DNA from: Bacillota bacterium
GTDB lineage: Bacteria; Bacillota; Clostridia; Oscillospirales; Ruminococcaceae
Reading direction: 5' to 3'
NCBI GenBank assembly: GCA_023456995.1
Contig: JAEWNU010000156.1
Coordinates: forward strand, 1-11,886
Length of the DNA stretch: 11,886 nt
Shown here: positions 1 to 6,501 of the stretch, piece by piece
How positions within the stretch are numbered: position 1 is the stretch's first letter
Layout: every line of letters starts with the position of its first letter
The notes under the pieces: generated by a model
Database searches by the model: none
What the model was told of the DNA's origin: nothing
The model's input: only the letters and a program-made list of their open reading frames with translations
Translations under genes and position numbers: made by a program

Positions 1-630
1 TTCAGCAAACATCTGGTATTGCGCGAGCAGGCCGCCCGAAAGCGAAACCATTGCGTTTGCGAGACATAGACCAACTGTCGTGGTGTAGGCAGGGTTTATC
101 GACGAGGAGCTGACCATGGTGCGGTTGTCGCCAGTAGCGCGAATTGAGAGCCCCAGCCGGGTACGCAAAAAAATAATCAATAACACCGCAGTCAACACTG
201 CAAAAAGCAGTGAAAGAATCAGCTTGGAATAGCTTTTAAGTGACGAAGGTAGCAGTTTTGAAAACAGAGTAAAGATGGTGTCCTCGCGCAATAATGGCAA
301 GTTGGAGCGGTTACCCATGACGCGCAGATTGATAGAATAAAGCGCCGTCATAGTTATAATACCCGCCAAGATTGGTTGGACCTTGAGTTTGGTTTGCAAC
401 ACGGCGGTGACAAAACCCGCCAACGAACCAGCAAAAACAGCAGCCAGCAAGCCAAGAACCGGATGCCCCAATATTGTTAAGGCAGCCGCGGCAGCAGCGC
501 CCAAAGTGAAAGAGCCGTCCACCGTTAGGTCGGCAATATTGAGCGTTCGGAAAGAAAGATAAAGGCCGAGCGCCACCAAACTATAAATGAAGCCCTGCTC
601 AGCTGCACCGCGCAGTAAAACCATGCTCAT
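1..630 (-). CDS. ABC transporter permease, TrpY-like (3' end cut by window edge)
   Basis: Membrane permease of an ABC importer that would move the ligand of the neighbouring lipoprotein across the membrane. The reading frame is open from an ATG at 630-628 to base 1 (210 codons, no stop), so the C-terminus lies outside. The start has a clear GGGAGG eight bases upstream (639-644); a second ATG at 624 is less well placed. The translation is very hydrophobic, with likely membrane segments near residues 13-30, 40-75, 88-103, 137-155 and 185-205. The segments LNIADLTVDGSFTLGAA and IRATGDNRTMV, and a late AMVSLSGGLLAQYQMFAE, resemble permeases of the LivH/RbsC type (BPD_transp_2) that pair with ABC_sub_bind lipoproteins. 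It follows trpX by 75 nt on the same strand, and an ATPase gene is expected further left. Family assignment is from remembered patterns; substrate (Trp) is inferred only from the upstream T-box. Confidence 0.85.
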   Translation of the reverse strand, partial: MSMVLLRGAAEQGFIYSLVALGLYLSFRTLNIADLTVDGSFTLGAAAAAALTILGHPVLGLLAAVFAGSLAGFVTAVLQTKLKVQPILAGIITMTALYSINLRVMGNRSNLPLLREDTIFTLFSKLLPSSLKSYSKLILSLLFAVLTAVLLIIFLRTRLGLSIRATGDNRTMVSSSSINPAYTTTVGLCLANAMVSLSGGLLAQYQMFAE

Positions 631-652
631 TAAAAAAACCTCCCGCTGACTG

Positions 653-676
653 CTGCGGTCAACAATATAACCGCAG
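653..676 (-). other. Intercistronic hairpin between trpX and the permease gene
   Basis: The arms CTGCGGT (653-659) and ACCGCAG (670-676) pair perfectly over 7 bp with a 10-base loop. The hairpin lies downstream of the trpX stop and about 8 bases before the Shine-Dalgarno of the permease gene. No T-run follows it directly, so it is not a convincing terminator. In binding-protein-dependent transporter operons such hairpins often protect the upstream binding-protein mRNA and raise its level over the permease; that role is an inference here. Confidence 0.5.
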
Positions 677-705
677 TACTTTATAAGCAATTAAATTGTT
701 TCGTA

Positions 706-1701
706 TTACTTTGTGTACTGAGATACTTCAATACCTAGCGCTGCGGCGGTATCTTTGTTAACGACAGTGCTATACTGTGTGAGAACCTGAACCGGAACAT
801 CGGAAACAGCGGTGCCGGAAAGCACCTTAGCTGCCATTTGTGCAGTCTGTACACCCAACTGGGTGTAGTTGACGCCCACAGTCGCTAGACCGCCATCGTT
901 CACCATTGAATCTGCCGCGACATAAACAGGTAATTTGGCTTCGATGGCAATTTGCGAAAGATTGGGCATAGCGTAAGCGACAGTGTTGTCGATGGGGCAA
1001 AAAATGGCATCCACCTTGCTGATAAGCGACTGTGCTGCAGAGGTGACTTCACCCGAAGTGATGACGCAGGTCTCAATGTACTTAACGCCTTTAGCTTCAA
1101 GCGCTGCTTTGGCGTCATTGATGACCGAAACGGAATTTGATTCGCCTTGATTATACAGGAAGCCGTAAGTTTTAATGCCAGGGGTTAGCTCATCGGCTAA
1201 GGTGAAGATCTGTTCGGTAGGAATAGCATCAGAGGTGCCGGTGCAGTTACGATCGGGCTTTTCAAGATTACCAACCAGACCGGCATCCACGGGATTGGTC
1301 ACAGCCGAAAAAATGATTGGTATATCATTGGTTGCAGCAGCTGCGGCCTGTGCAGCCGGGGTGGCGATGGCAATGATCAGGTCCACATCGTCGCCAACAA
1401 ATTTCTGTGCAATAGTATTAAGGGTGCCCATGTCCCCCTGACCGTTCTGGTAATCGATATCAACTTTGGAGGCGTCAAAGCCTTGCGTAGCCAGCTCGGT
1501 AAGGATAGCTTCCCGAATTTCGTCAAGCGAAGGATGCTCCATCATTTGTACAAGGCCAACCTTAATTTTTTGCGCTTGTGGCGCGACCGAAGAATTGTCA
1601 GCAGTTGAAGAAGCGGCTGAGGGAGCGGTGGAAGGTTTACCGCCGCAAGCAGTAAGCAGAGTCAACATAGCAACCAAAAGTACAGTTAGAAACTTTTTCA
1701 T
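706..1701 (-). CDS. trpX: ABC transporter substrate-binding lipoprotein (ABC_sub_bind / TrpX family)
   Basis: Extracellular ligand-binding lipoprotein of an ABC importer. From the ATG at 1701 the protein is 331 aa and begins with a lipoprotein signal peptide: MKK, a hydrophobic stretch, then the lipobox LTAC with the lipidated Cys at residue 19, followed by a Ser/Ala/Thr-rich linker. The mature part has traits of the ABC_sub_bind family (PF04392): KVGLVQMMEHPSLDEIREA near the start, NGQGDMGTLNTIAQKF, then IAIATPAAQAA and PIIFSAVTNPVDAGLV. The frame extends to an ATG at 1722 that would add seven residues (MMKERLY) before the signal peptide; I prefer 1701, preceded by a modest GAGAGA at 1713-1708. 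It lies behind a T-box with a UGG specifier and a Trp-rich short ORF and precedes a permease, fitting the predicted tryptophan transporter trpXYZ of Firmicutes. The family binds various ligands, so tryptophan rests on regulation rather than on the binding site. Confidence 0.88.
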   Translation of the reverse strand: MKKFLTVLLVAMLTLLTACGGKPSTAPSAASSTADNSSVAPQAQKIKVGLVQMMEHPSLDEIREAILTELATQGFDASKVDIDYQNGQGDMGTLNTIAQKFVGDDVDLIIAIATPAAQAAAAATNDIPIIFSAVTNPVDAGLVGNLEKPDRNCTGTSDAIPTEQIFTLADELTPGIKTYGFLYNQGESNSVSVINDAKAALEAKGVKYIETCVITSGEVTSAAQSLISKVDAIFCPIDNTVAYAMPNLSQIAIEAKLPVYVAADSMVNDGGLATVGVNYTQLGVQTAQMAAKVLSGTAVSDVPVQVLTQYSTVVNKDTAAALGIEVSQYTK

Positions 1702-1718
1702 ATATAATCTCTCTTTCA

Positions 1719-1793
1719 TCATAGTAATTCATGTGTTTTTGAGCATTGGCTTTTACGCCATCGCCATCGTGTCAACTGAAAAGTATGTCGCAT
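1719..1793 (-). CDS. Putative 24-residue Trp-containing leader peptide
   Basis: A short ORF lies between the T-box terminator and trpX. It starts at ATG 1793-1791, preceded by AAGGAG at 1809-1804 (10-base spacing, a better Shine-Dalgarno than that of trpX). It ends with tandem TGA codons at 1721-1716. The peptide begins MRHTFQLT, continues RWRWRKSQC and ends SKTHELL, with Trp codons 10 (1766-1764) and 12 (1760-1758). The first TGA overlaps an ATG at 1722 and ends three bases before the purine-rich trpX ribosome site (1715-1708). A ribosome finishing the ORF would therefore cover that site, while one stalled at the Trp codons would leave it free. The known parallel is rtpLP, a Trp-codon leader peptide between the T-box and rtpA in Bacillus subtilis. 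Alternatives are an ordinary short ORF coupled positively to trpX, or chance. No homologue is recognised. Confidence 0.45.
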   Translation of the reverse strand: MRHTFQLTRWRWRKSQCSKTHELL

Positions 1794-1844
1794 TATTAGC
1801 CAACTCCTTACATTATTCTCTGTTTCAAGCTGTAGCAATAAGAT

Positions 1845-1897
1845 TAAAAAATAAAAAACCTGTCCTTGAAACAATAAATAATTGTTTCAAGGACAGG
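1845..1897 (-). terminator. T-box-controlled intrinsic terminator
   Basis: A perfect 17-bp inverted repeat (1859-1875 with 1881-1897) has a 5-base loop and, on the minus strand, is followed by TTTTTTATTTTTT. The T-box sequence just upstream can pair with the 5' arm: AAGG at 1921-1918 matches CCTT, and CAGGAA matches TTTCCTG. This gives the usual mutually exclusive antiterminator. It would stop trpX transcription when uncharged tRNA is scarce. Confidence 0.95.
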
Positions 1898-2130
1898 AAA
1901 ACATTCCTGCGGTACCACCTTGATTGTCACTCGAAAGCGACCACTTAATTGGGATGCTAGCACATCCCCTGCCCTGTAACGCCGGCGTATGCGTCGTAAA
2001 ATACTCAGGTCAATGCCCTTTCCTTACGCCCTCAGCGGTCCATCCATACCGGTTCGTATTGCTGCCGGGATCTCAGCTCCCCCGGCTCTCTGTGAGCGCG
2101 TCATCGGTTTACTCTCCGCATCATCGGTTT
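1845..2130 (-). promoter_or_regulatory. T-box riboswitch leader, Trp (UGG) specifier
   Basis: tRNA-sensing leader RNA controlling trpX and the permease. On the minus strand the conserved T-box AAGGTGGTACCGC lies at 1921-1909, containing the bulge that binds the tRNA acceptor end, and is followed by the terminator. Stem I starts near 2130. The lower helix GCGG (2119-2116) pairs with CCGC (2038-2035), and an upper helix ACCG pairs with CGGT (2051-2048). They bound an internal loop with AGAGTAA on one side and ATGGATGGA on the other. This places TGG (2042-2040), followed by purine A2039, at the usual specifier position; an AUG (Met) reading is offset and less likely. The distal AGAGAG plus GCCGGG...CCCGGC hairpin fits the apical part of stem I. 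A GGGATG/CATCCC hairpin (1961-1944) fits stem III. The 10-mer AAACCGATGA occurs twice in stem I, at 2130-2121 and 2110-2101. T-box identity is near certain; Trp specificity is well supported but manual. Confidence 0.95.
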
Positions 2131-2135
2131 CTTGT

Positions 2136-2164
2136 ATTAAAACACAGACAGTCGAGGCTGTCAA
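2136..2164 (-). promoter_or_regulatory. Promoter of the T-box/trpX operon
   Basis: A perfect -35 TTGACA (2164-2159), a 17-base spacer and TTTAAT (2141-2136, five of six consensus matches) predict transcription from about 2129. That is where stem I of the T-box begins. The agreement of start site and leader 5' end supports the call. Confidence 0.82.
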
Positions 2165-2251
2165 GTCCATGTTTCAAAATATAAGCAAAAACAGATGCTA
2201 TATTCTATGCGCTTGGCGGCATCGCGGACACTTGAATAGTGCAATTGGCTA

Positions 2252-4069
2252 TTATTTGCTCTTAAGCTTTTTCATGCGCTGATCGTGCGAAAGCTCGCGT
2301 TTTCTGATGCGCAGGCTCTTGGGCGTAACTTCGAGTAACTCGTCGTCAGCAATGAATTCAATACAGGCTTCCAGAGAAAGTCTTCTCGGCGGTGTAAGAC
2401 GCAGTGCCTCATCTGAGCCGGAGGCACGCATGTTGGTAACATGCTTGCGCTTGCAGACATTGACGACAATATCCTCAAGCTTGGGAGATGCACCTACGAC
2501 CATGCCGGCATAAACAGGTGTGCCCGCTTCAATAAACAGATCACCGCGCTCCTGTGCGTTGTAAAGACCGTAAGTGACGGCTTCGCCAGTTTCATGCGCG
2601 ATGAGCGAACCACTCTGGCGGCTGATAATCTCGCCGCGGAAGGCGTCATACCCGTGGAAAAGAGTCGCAATAATACCTTCGCCGCGCGTATCGGTCAAAA
2701 ACTCGCTGCGGTAGCCAAACAAGCCGCGTGAGGGAATCAAAAACTCCAACTTCATGCGTTCGCCGATGGGGTTCATGCTGATCAGGTCAGCTTTACGCGA
2801 ACCGAGTTTTTCCATAACACTGCCGACGGCACCCGCGGGTACATCGATAATTGCGGTTTCAAACGGCTCCATCAGAACGCCGTTTTCTTCGTGCATCAGA
2901 GCGCGGGGTGCACCAACTGCAAACTCAAAGCCCTCACGGCGCATGGTTTCAATTAAAACTGAGAGATGCATTTCGCCGCGGCCCAAAACGCGGAAGCTGT
3001 CAGTAGTGGCACCTTCTTCAACGCGCAGAGACACATCCTTTAATAGCTCGCGGAACAGGCGGTCACGCAGCTGACGTGAGGTGACAAATTTACCTTCTTT
3101 ACCTGCAAACGGGCTATCGTTGACTGAGAAAGTCATTTCGACAGTCGGCTCAGAAATTTTTGTGAACTCAATCGGTTCAATTTTATCAGTTGCACAGAGT
3201 GTGTTTCCGATGGTGATATTTTCGAGGCCCGAGAACATGACGATATCGCCTGCCTTAGCTGACTGTACCGATGTTCTGCCTATGCCTTCAAACTGATAAA
3301 TGGCAGTGATTTTGCCGCGCAAATTAACGGAAGTATCGTGGAAATCGCACACCGCAACCGATTGATTGACCTTCATTTCACCGCGCTCAATGCGGCCGAC
3401 AGCGGTACGACCGACAAACTCATTATAATCAACGGTGGAAACCAGCAGCGAAAGCGGGCCGTCTTGGTCTAAATCAGGACAGGGAATATATTCAAGAATC
3501 GTCTCAAACAATGCGGTTAAGTCTTCGCCCTGCTCGTCCGGCGAATAAGAAGAGGTTCCTGCGCGGCCGGAGCAGAACACCATGGGGGTGTCGAGCTGCT
3601 CATCAGAAGCACCGAGGTCAAGCATAAGCTCGAGCACTTCGTCCACAACCTCGTGAACGCGTGCGTCGGGCTTGTCAACCTTGTTGACCACCGCAATGAC
3701 TGCCAAGCCCAGCTCCAGCGCTTTTGATAGCACAAAGCGGGTCTGCGGCATAGGACCTTCTGCAGCATCAACTAATAACAGCACACCCGAGACCATGCCA
3801 AGTACACGCTCGACCTCACCGCCAAAATCGGCGTGTCCAGGGGTATCCACAATATTAATTTTAGTTCCATTGTAATTTACCGAAGCATTTTTAGCGAGAA
3901 TGGTAATACCGCGCTCGCGCTCGATTGCGCCGGAATCCATGACACATTCCTCAACCTGTTGGTTTTCACGAAAGGTTCCACTCTGAGCGAGCATGCCATC
4001 GACCAGCGTAGTTTTTCCGTGGTCAACGTGCGCGATAATGGCGATGTTACGTAAATCTGTTCTTTTCAA
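2252..4069 (-). CDS. typA: Ribosome-associated translational GTPase TypA/BipA
   Basis: Translation-factor GTPase that binds the ribosome near the EF-G site and aids 50S assembly and stress or cold adaptation. The TTG at 4069-4067 is the chosen start: it gives the standard N-terminus [20 protein letters not shown], has AGGTGGG 5 bases upstream, and yields 605 aa, the usual family length. The frame also extends to a GTG at 4105, adding 12 unlikely residues. G motifs are intact: AHVDHGKT (13-20), RERGITI (51-57), DTPGH (75-79), NKVD (129-132) and a [12 protein letters not shown] G5. The following beta-barrel, the EF-G-like domains and the TypA-specific C-terminal region appear complete ([22 protein letters not shown], then the basic tail [17 protein letters not shown]). 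The gene is monocistronic, with its own promoter at 4139-4168. Its leader carries a small GTGCC/GGCAC hairpin (4089-4105) just before the ribosome site. No strong terminator follows the stop. Confidence 0.97.
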   Translation of the reverse strand: MKRTDLRNIAIIAHVDHGKTTLVDGMLAQSGTFRENQQVEECVMDSGAIERERGITILAKNASVNYNGTKINIVDTPGHADFGGEVERVLGMVSGVLLLVDAAEGPMPQTRFVLSKALELGLAVIAVVNKVDKPDARVHEVVDEVLELMLDLGASDEQLDTPMVFCSGRAGTSSYSPDEQGEDLTALFETILEYIPCPDLDQDGPLSLLVSTVDYNEFVGRTAVGRIERGEMKVNQSVAVCDFHDTSVNLRGKITAIYQFEGIGRTSVQSAKAGDIVMFSGLENITIGNTLCATDKIEPIEFTKISEPTVEMTFSVNDSPFAGKEGKFVTSRQLRDRLFRELLKDVSLRVEEGATTDSFRVLGRGEMHLSVLIETMRREGFEFAVGAPRALMHEENGVLMEPFETAIIDVPAGAVGSVMEKLGSRKADLISMNPIGERMKLEFLIPSRGLFGYRSEFLTDTRGEGIIATLFHGYDAFRGEIISRQSGSLIAHETGEAVTYGLYNAQERGDLFIEAGTPVYAGMVVGASPKLEDIVVNVCKRKHVTNMRASGSDEALRLTPPRRLSLEACIEFIADDELLEVTPKSLRIRKRELSHDQRMKKLKSK

Positions 4070-4138
4070 AATGACCCACCTATTTTCCGTGCCCCCAAAC
4101 GGCACTACATTAATGTTAATTTGTTTTATAACCTTAAA

Positions 4139-4168
4139 ATTATACAGCCAAGCATACCATTACGTCAA
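4139..4168 (-). promoter_or_regulatory. Promoter of typA
   Basis: TTGACG (4168-4163), an 18-base spacer and a perfect TATAAT (4144-4139) stand about 70 bases upstream of the typA start. Transcription would begin near 4132, giving a leader of about 63 nt. Confidence 0.8.
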
Positions 4169-4390
4169 GAAAAATGTTATAAAATGTAAAAGGTGTTATT
4201 TAACAATGTTATTTTGATGCTTTAAGAACATTCTTGACAAAAAAACCTATTTCATTATAGAAATATTTTGAATTATATGGCATGTTAATTTAACAGATAG
4301 TAATAGTATATCGTACCGAATTTGTTTATACAATGAGAAATTTTAAGACCTAATATCTTGCTGTTATATGAATATACAAAGAGGAATTAT
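4169..4390. other. AT-rich intergenic stretch, no gene seen
   Basis: Between the typA promoter and the terminator behind the pckG unit lie about 220 bases of AT-rich DNA. No ORF with a ribosome site was found on either strand. It contains the short inverted repeat AAGAA-CA-TTCTT (4224-4235) and an isolated plus-strand promoter-like pair. Neither can be assigned a role. Confidence 0.6.
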
Positions 4391-4433
4391 AAAAAGACAG
4401 CCGCAGAACAAGATGTTTTGTCCTGCGGCTGTC
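4391..4433 (-). terminator. Intrinsic terminator of the pckG-small ORF unit
   Basis: GACAGCCGCAG (4396-4406) pairs perfectly with CTGCGGCTGTC (4423-4433), extended by ACAA/TTGT after one mismatch, with a 6-base loop. On the minus strand TTTTT follows directly, so it ends transcripts coming from pckG and the 45-codon ORF. The other side lacks a T-run, so it is probably one-directional. Confidence 0.9.
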
Positions 4434-4445
4434 TTCGAATTTAAT

Positions 4446-4583
4446 TTATTCGCGTCCGGCTAAAATCATGGCGGCAACACAACTGAGGACAAAGCACGCG
4501 CAACCTGCGCATACCATTACAATACCCAGCACCGAACGCCACAGGGTTTTCGCCGAATCAACCTTTTCAGAAATCATTTGCAT
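4446..4583 (-). CDS. Small single-span, Cys-rich membrane protein (45 aa), downstream of pckG
   Basis: An ORF not recognised as a known family. ATG 4583-4581 is preceded by AAAGGGG (4597-4591), and the ORF ends at TAA 4448-4446. The peptide has a polar N-terminus (MQMISEKVDSAKTLWR), one hydrophobic segment of about 25 residues (roughly 17-42) and a short GRE tail. Four cysteines (25, 28, 30, 35) lie within the hydrophobic segment. It begins 21 nt after the pckG stop and is followed within 13 nt by a strong terminator. It therefore sits cleanly between gene and terminator, as expected for the last gene of an operon. Transmembrane location is predicted from composition; orientation and function are unknown. 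An alternative start is the ATG at codon 3. Chance is possible but less likely given ribosome site, spacing and terminator position. Confidence 0.68.
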   Translation of the reverse strand: MQMISEKVDSAKTLWRSVLGIVMVCAGCACFVLSCVAAMILAGRE

Positions 4584-4604
4584 TGCCGACCCCTTTCAAA
4601 ATTG

Positions 4605-6365
4605 TCAGTCGAGACGCGCTTCAAGCGCGGCAAGCTGTTTTTTCATCTCTTCAGGCAGTTTGTCGCCGAAACGTGCATAAAACTCCTTGATAGAAGCGAT
4701 ATCCTCGCGCCAGAGTGCAGGGTCTACTGCAAGCATTGACGCAACGGTCTCCTCACTAAGATCTAATCCCTCAAGATTTATATCTTCGGGGGAAGGCTCG
4801 TAACCAATCTGTGATTTTACTGCATGAGCAGAACCATCGGTACGCCCGAGAATCCACATGATGACGCGCATATTGTCGCCAAAGCCAGGCCAGACAAAGT
4901 TGCCTTCGTCGTCAAGCCTGAACCAGTTGACATTAAAAATCTTAGGAGCCTTATCACCCATCTTCTTGCCCATCTCGAGCCAGTGCTGCCAGTAATCACC
5001 CATGTTGTAGCCACAGAAGGGCAGCATCGCCATGGGGTCGCGACGAACAACACCGACTGCGCCGGCCGCGGCTGCAGTAGTTTCGGAGGCCATAATAGAG
5101 CCAACAAATACACCGTGATTCCAGTCAAAAGCCTCGTAGACCAGCGGCGCGGTTTTGGCGCGTCGACCGCCGAATATGATGGCATCAATAGGCACGCCTT
5201 GCGGGGCGTTAAATTCGGGGGAAATAACCGGGCAATTCTCAGCAGGCGCGGTAAAACGGGAGTTGGGATGTGCTGCCTTTACGCCGCTATCGGGGTTCCA
5301 GGGATTGCCCTTCCAATCAAGCGCGTTCTTGGGCGGGTTTTTATCAAGTCCCTCCCACCAGACAGTATTATCGTCAAGGTTTTGTGCCACATTGGTGAAT
5401 ATGGTATTGCGCTTAGTGGTTTCAAGCGCATTAAAGTTTGATTTTGCGTTTGTGCCGGGCGCCACACCAAAAAAGCCCTTCTCGGCGTTGATAGCATAAA
5501 GACGTCCGTCCTCGCCGATGCGCATCCAGGCGATGTCGTCGCCGACGCACCACGCTTTATAGCCCTGTTTCTGATAAATCTCAGGCGGAATTAACATGGC
5601 AAGATTAGTCTTTCCGCAGGCCGACGGGAAGGCAGCCGCGACATAACTAACGTTGCCTTTGGGGTCTTGAATGCCGAGGATCATCATATGTTCGGCCATC
5701 CAGCCTTCGGTTTTGGCCTGATAAGACGCGATGCGCAGCGCAAAGCACTTTTTGCCCATCAGCGCGTTGCCACCGTAACCGGAATTGATTGACCAAATCG
5801 CGTTATCCTCCGGGAAGTGGCATATGTAACGGTTTGCGGGATCCAGCGCAGCCTTGGAATGCAGGCAGCGAACCCAGTCGTTGGAATCACCGAGCTCGTC
5901 AAGAGCACATTGGCCCGCGCGAGTCATGATGAGCATGGAAACGGTGACGTAAACAGAATCGGTAACCTCAACGCCAACCTTGGCGCTCGGTGAACCAAGC
6001 GGCCCCATCACGAAGGGAATAACATACATTGTGCGGCCTTTCATACAGCCGTCATAAAGCTTTGTCAGCATGGGATATGCCTTTTTGGGATCCATCCAGT
6101 TGTTCGTAGGGCCGGCATCTTCTTCTCTGCGACAGCAGATGAAGGTTCGGTCCTCTACACGGGCAACATCATTGGGGTCGGAACGGTGCAACACACACCC
6201 TGGCAGCTTATCCTGATTTAAAGCAATTAGCTCACCTGTCTTAAGTCCTTCTTGACGCACGGCATTAGCCTGTTCCTCACTGCCGTCTATCCAAAGGACT
6301 TTGTCCGGCTTGCATAGGGCAATTGCTTCATCAACCCATGCAAGCACCGTTTTATTGGTTGTCAT
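4605..6365 (-). CDS. pckG: Phosphoenolpyruvate carboxykinase, GTP-dependent
   Basis: Cytosolic enzyme interconverting oxaloacetate + GTP and phosphoenolpyruvate + CO2 + GDP (EC 4.1.1.32). It serves gluconeogenesis or, in many anaerobes, PEP carboxylation towards oxaloacetate. The 586-aa product is near the usual 590-620 aa. Diagnostic segments are RTMYVIPF (111-118), SGYGGNALMGKKC (195-207, Mn-binding Lys), the P-loop AAFPSACGKTN (244-254) with its reactive Cys250, the metal-binding WCVGDDIAW (272-280) and FNVNWFR in the nucleotide site. These belong to the GTP family and differ from the ATP-dependent PckA typical of Bacillus. The ATG at 6365 has GGGAGG seven bases upstream. A promoter lies at 6413-6440, and a short GCC/GGC hairpin sits in the leader. 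A 45-codon ORF follows in the same unit. Sequence appears complete with no missing key motif. Confidence 0.97.
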   Translation of the reverse strand: MTTNKTVLAWVDEAIALCKPDKVLWIDGSEEQANAVRQEGLKTGELIALNQDKLPGCVLHRSDPNDVARVEDRTFICCRREEDAGPTNNWMDPKKAYPMLTKLYDGCMKGRTMYVIPFVMGPLGSPSAKVGVEVTDSVYVTVSMLIMTRAGQCALDELGDSNDWVRCLHSKAALDPANRYICHFPEDNAIWSINSGYGGNALMGKKCFALRIASYQAKTEGWMAEHMMILGIQDPKGNVSYVAAAFPSACGKTNLAMLIPPEIYQKQGYKAWCVGDDIAWMRIGEDGRLYAINAEKGFFGVAPGTNAKSNFNALETTKRNTIFTNVAQNLDDNTVWWEGLDKNPPKNALDWKGNPWNPDSGVKAAHPNSRFTAPAENCPVISPEFNAPQGVPIDAIIFGGRRAKTAPLVYEAFDWNHGVFVGSIMASETTAAAAGAVGVVRRDPMAMLPFCGYNMGDYWQHWLEMGKKMGDKAPKIFNVNWFRLDDEGNFVWPGFGDNMRVIMWILGRTDGSAHAVKSQIGYEPSPEDINLEGLDLSEETVASMLAVDPALWREDIASIKEFYARFGDKLPEEMKKQLAALEARLD

Positions 6366-6412
6366 AACATATCCTCCCTAAAAAATGATGAGCCTAAAAA
6401 GGCAACGATACC

Positions 6413-6440
6413 ATTATACACTTATCGGCAATAATTACAA
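6413..6440 (-). promoter_or_regulatory. Probable promoter of pckG
   Basis: A perfect -10 TATAAT (6418-6413) has TTGTAA (6440-6435, four of six matches) 16 bases upstream. Transcription would start near 6406, about 40 bases before the ATG. The -35 box is weak, so an activator or alternative start is possible. Confidence 0.62.
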
Positions 6441-6464
6441 TCCATTTTCATGTGAATTTCAATA

Positions 6465-6493
6465 AATAAAATCTAAAATTCTATGATTTTATT
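6465..6493 (-). terminator. Possible AT-rich terminator after tsaD
   Basis: A perfect 9-bp repeat, AATAAAATC/GATTTTATT (6493-6485 with 6473-6465), with an 11-base loop starts 8 bases after the tsaD stop. Its stem is AT-rich and the T-rich tail is interrupted (TATTG), so efficiency is doubtful. Confidence 0.35.
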
Positions 6494-6501
6494 ACAAAAG
6501 G

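Noticed and set aside
1466..1948. Plus-strand 160-aa ORF spanning the trpX 5' end and the T-box
   Set aside because: It is antisense to a signal-peptide-bearing gene and a structured leader RNA, and shows no ribosome site or domain.
2159..2235. Possible typA terminator: GATGC/GCATC repeat followed by TGTTTTT
   Set aside because: A 5-bp stem with an 18-base loop is too weak to annotate; readthrough into the trpX promoter region remains possible.
4234..4261. Plus-strand promoter-like pair TTGACA-16-TATAGA that could drive a short RNA ending at the hairpin at 4396-4433
   Set aside because: The -10 matches only four of six positions in AT-rich DNA, the hairpin lacks a T-run on the plus strand, and no conserved RNA structure or ORF is visible.
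4824..5441. Plus-strand 205-aa ORF antisense to pckG
   Set aside because: Shadow of a highly conserved gene in the opposite frame; no recognisable domain and no promoter or ribosome site seen.
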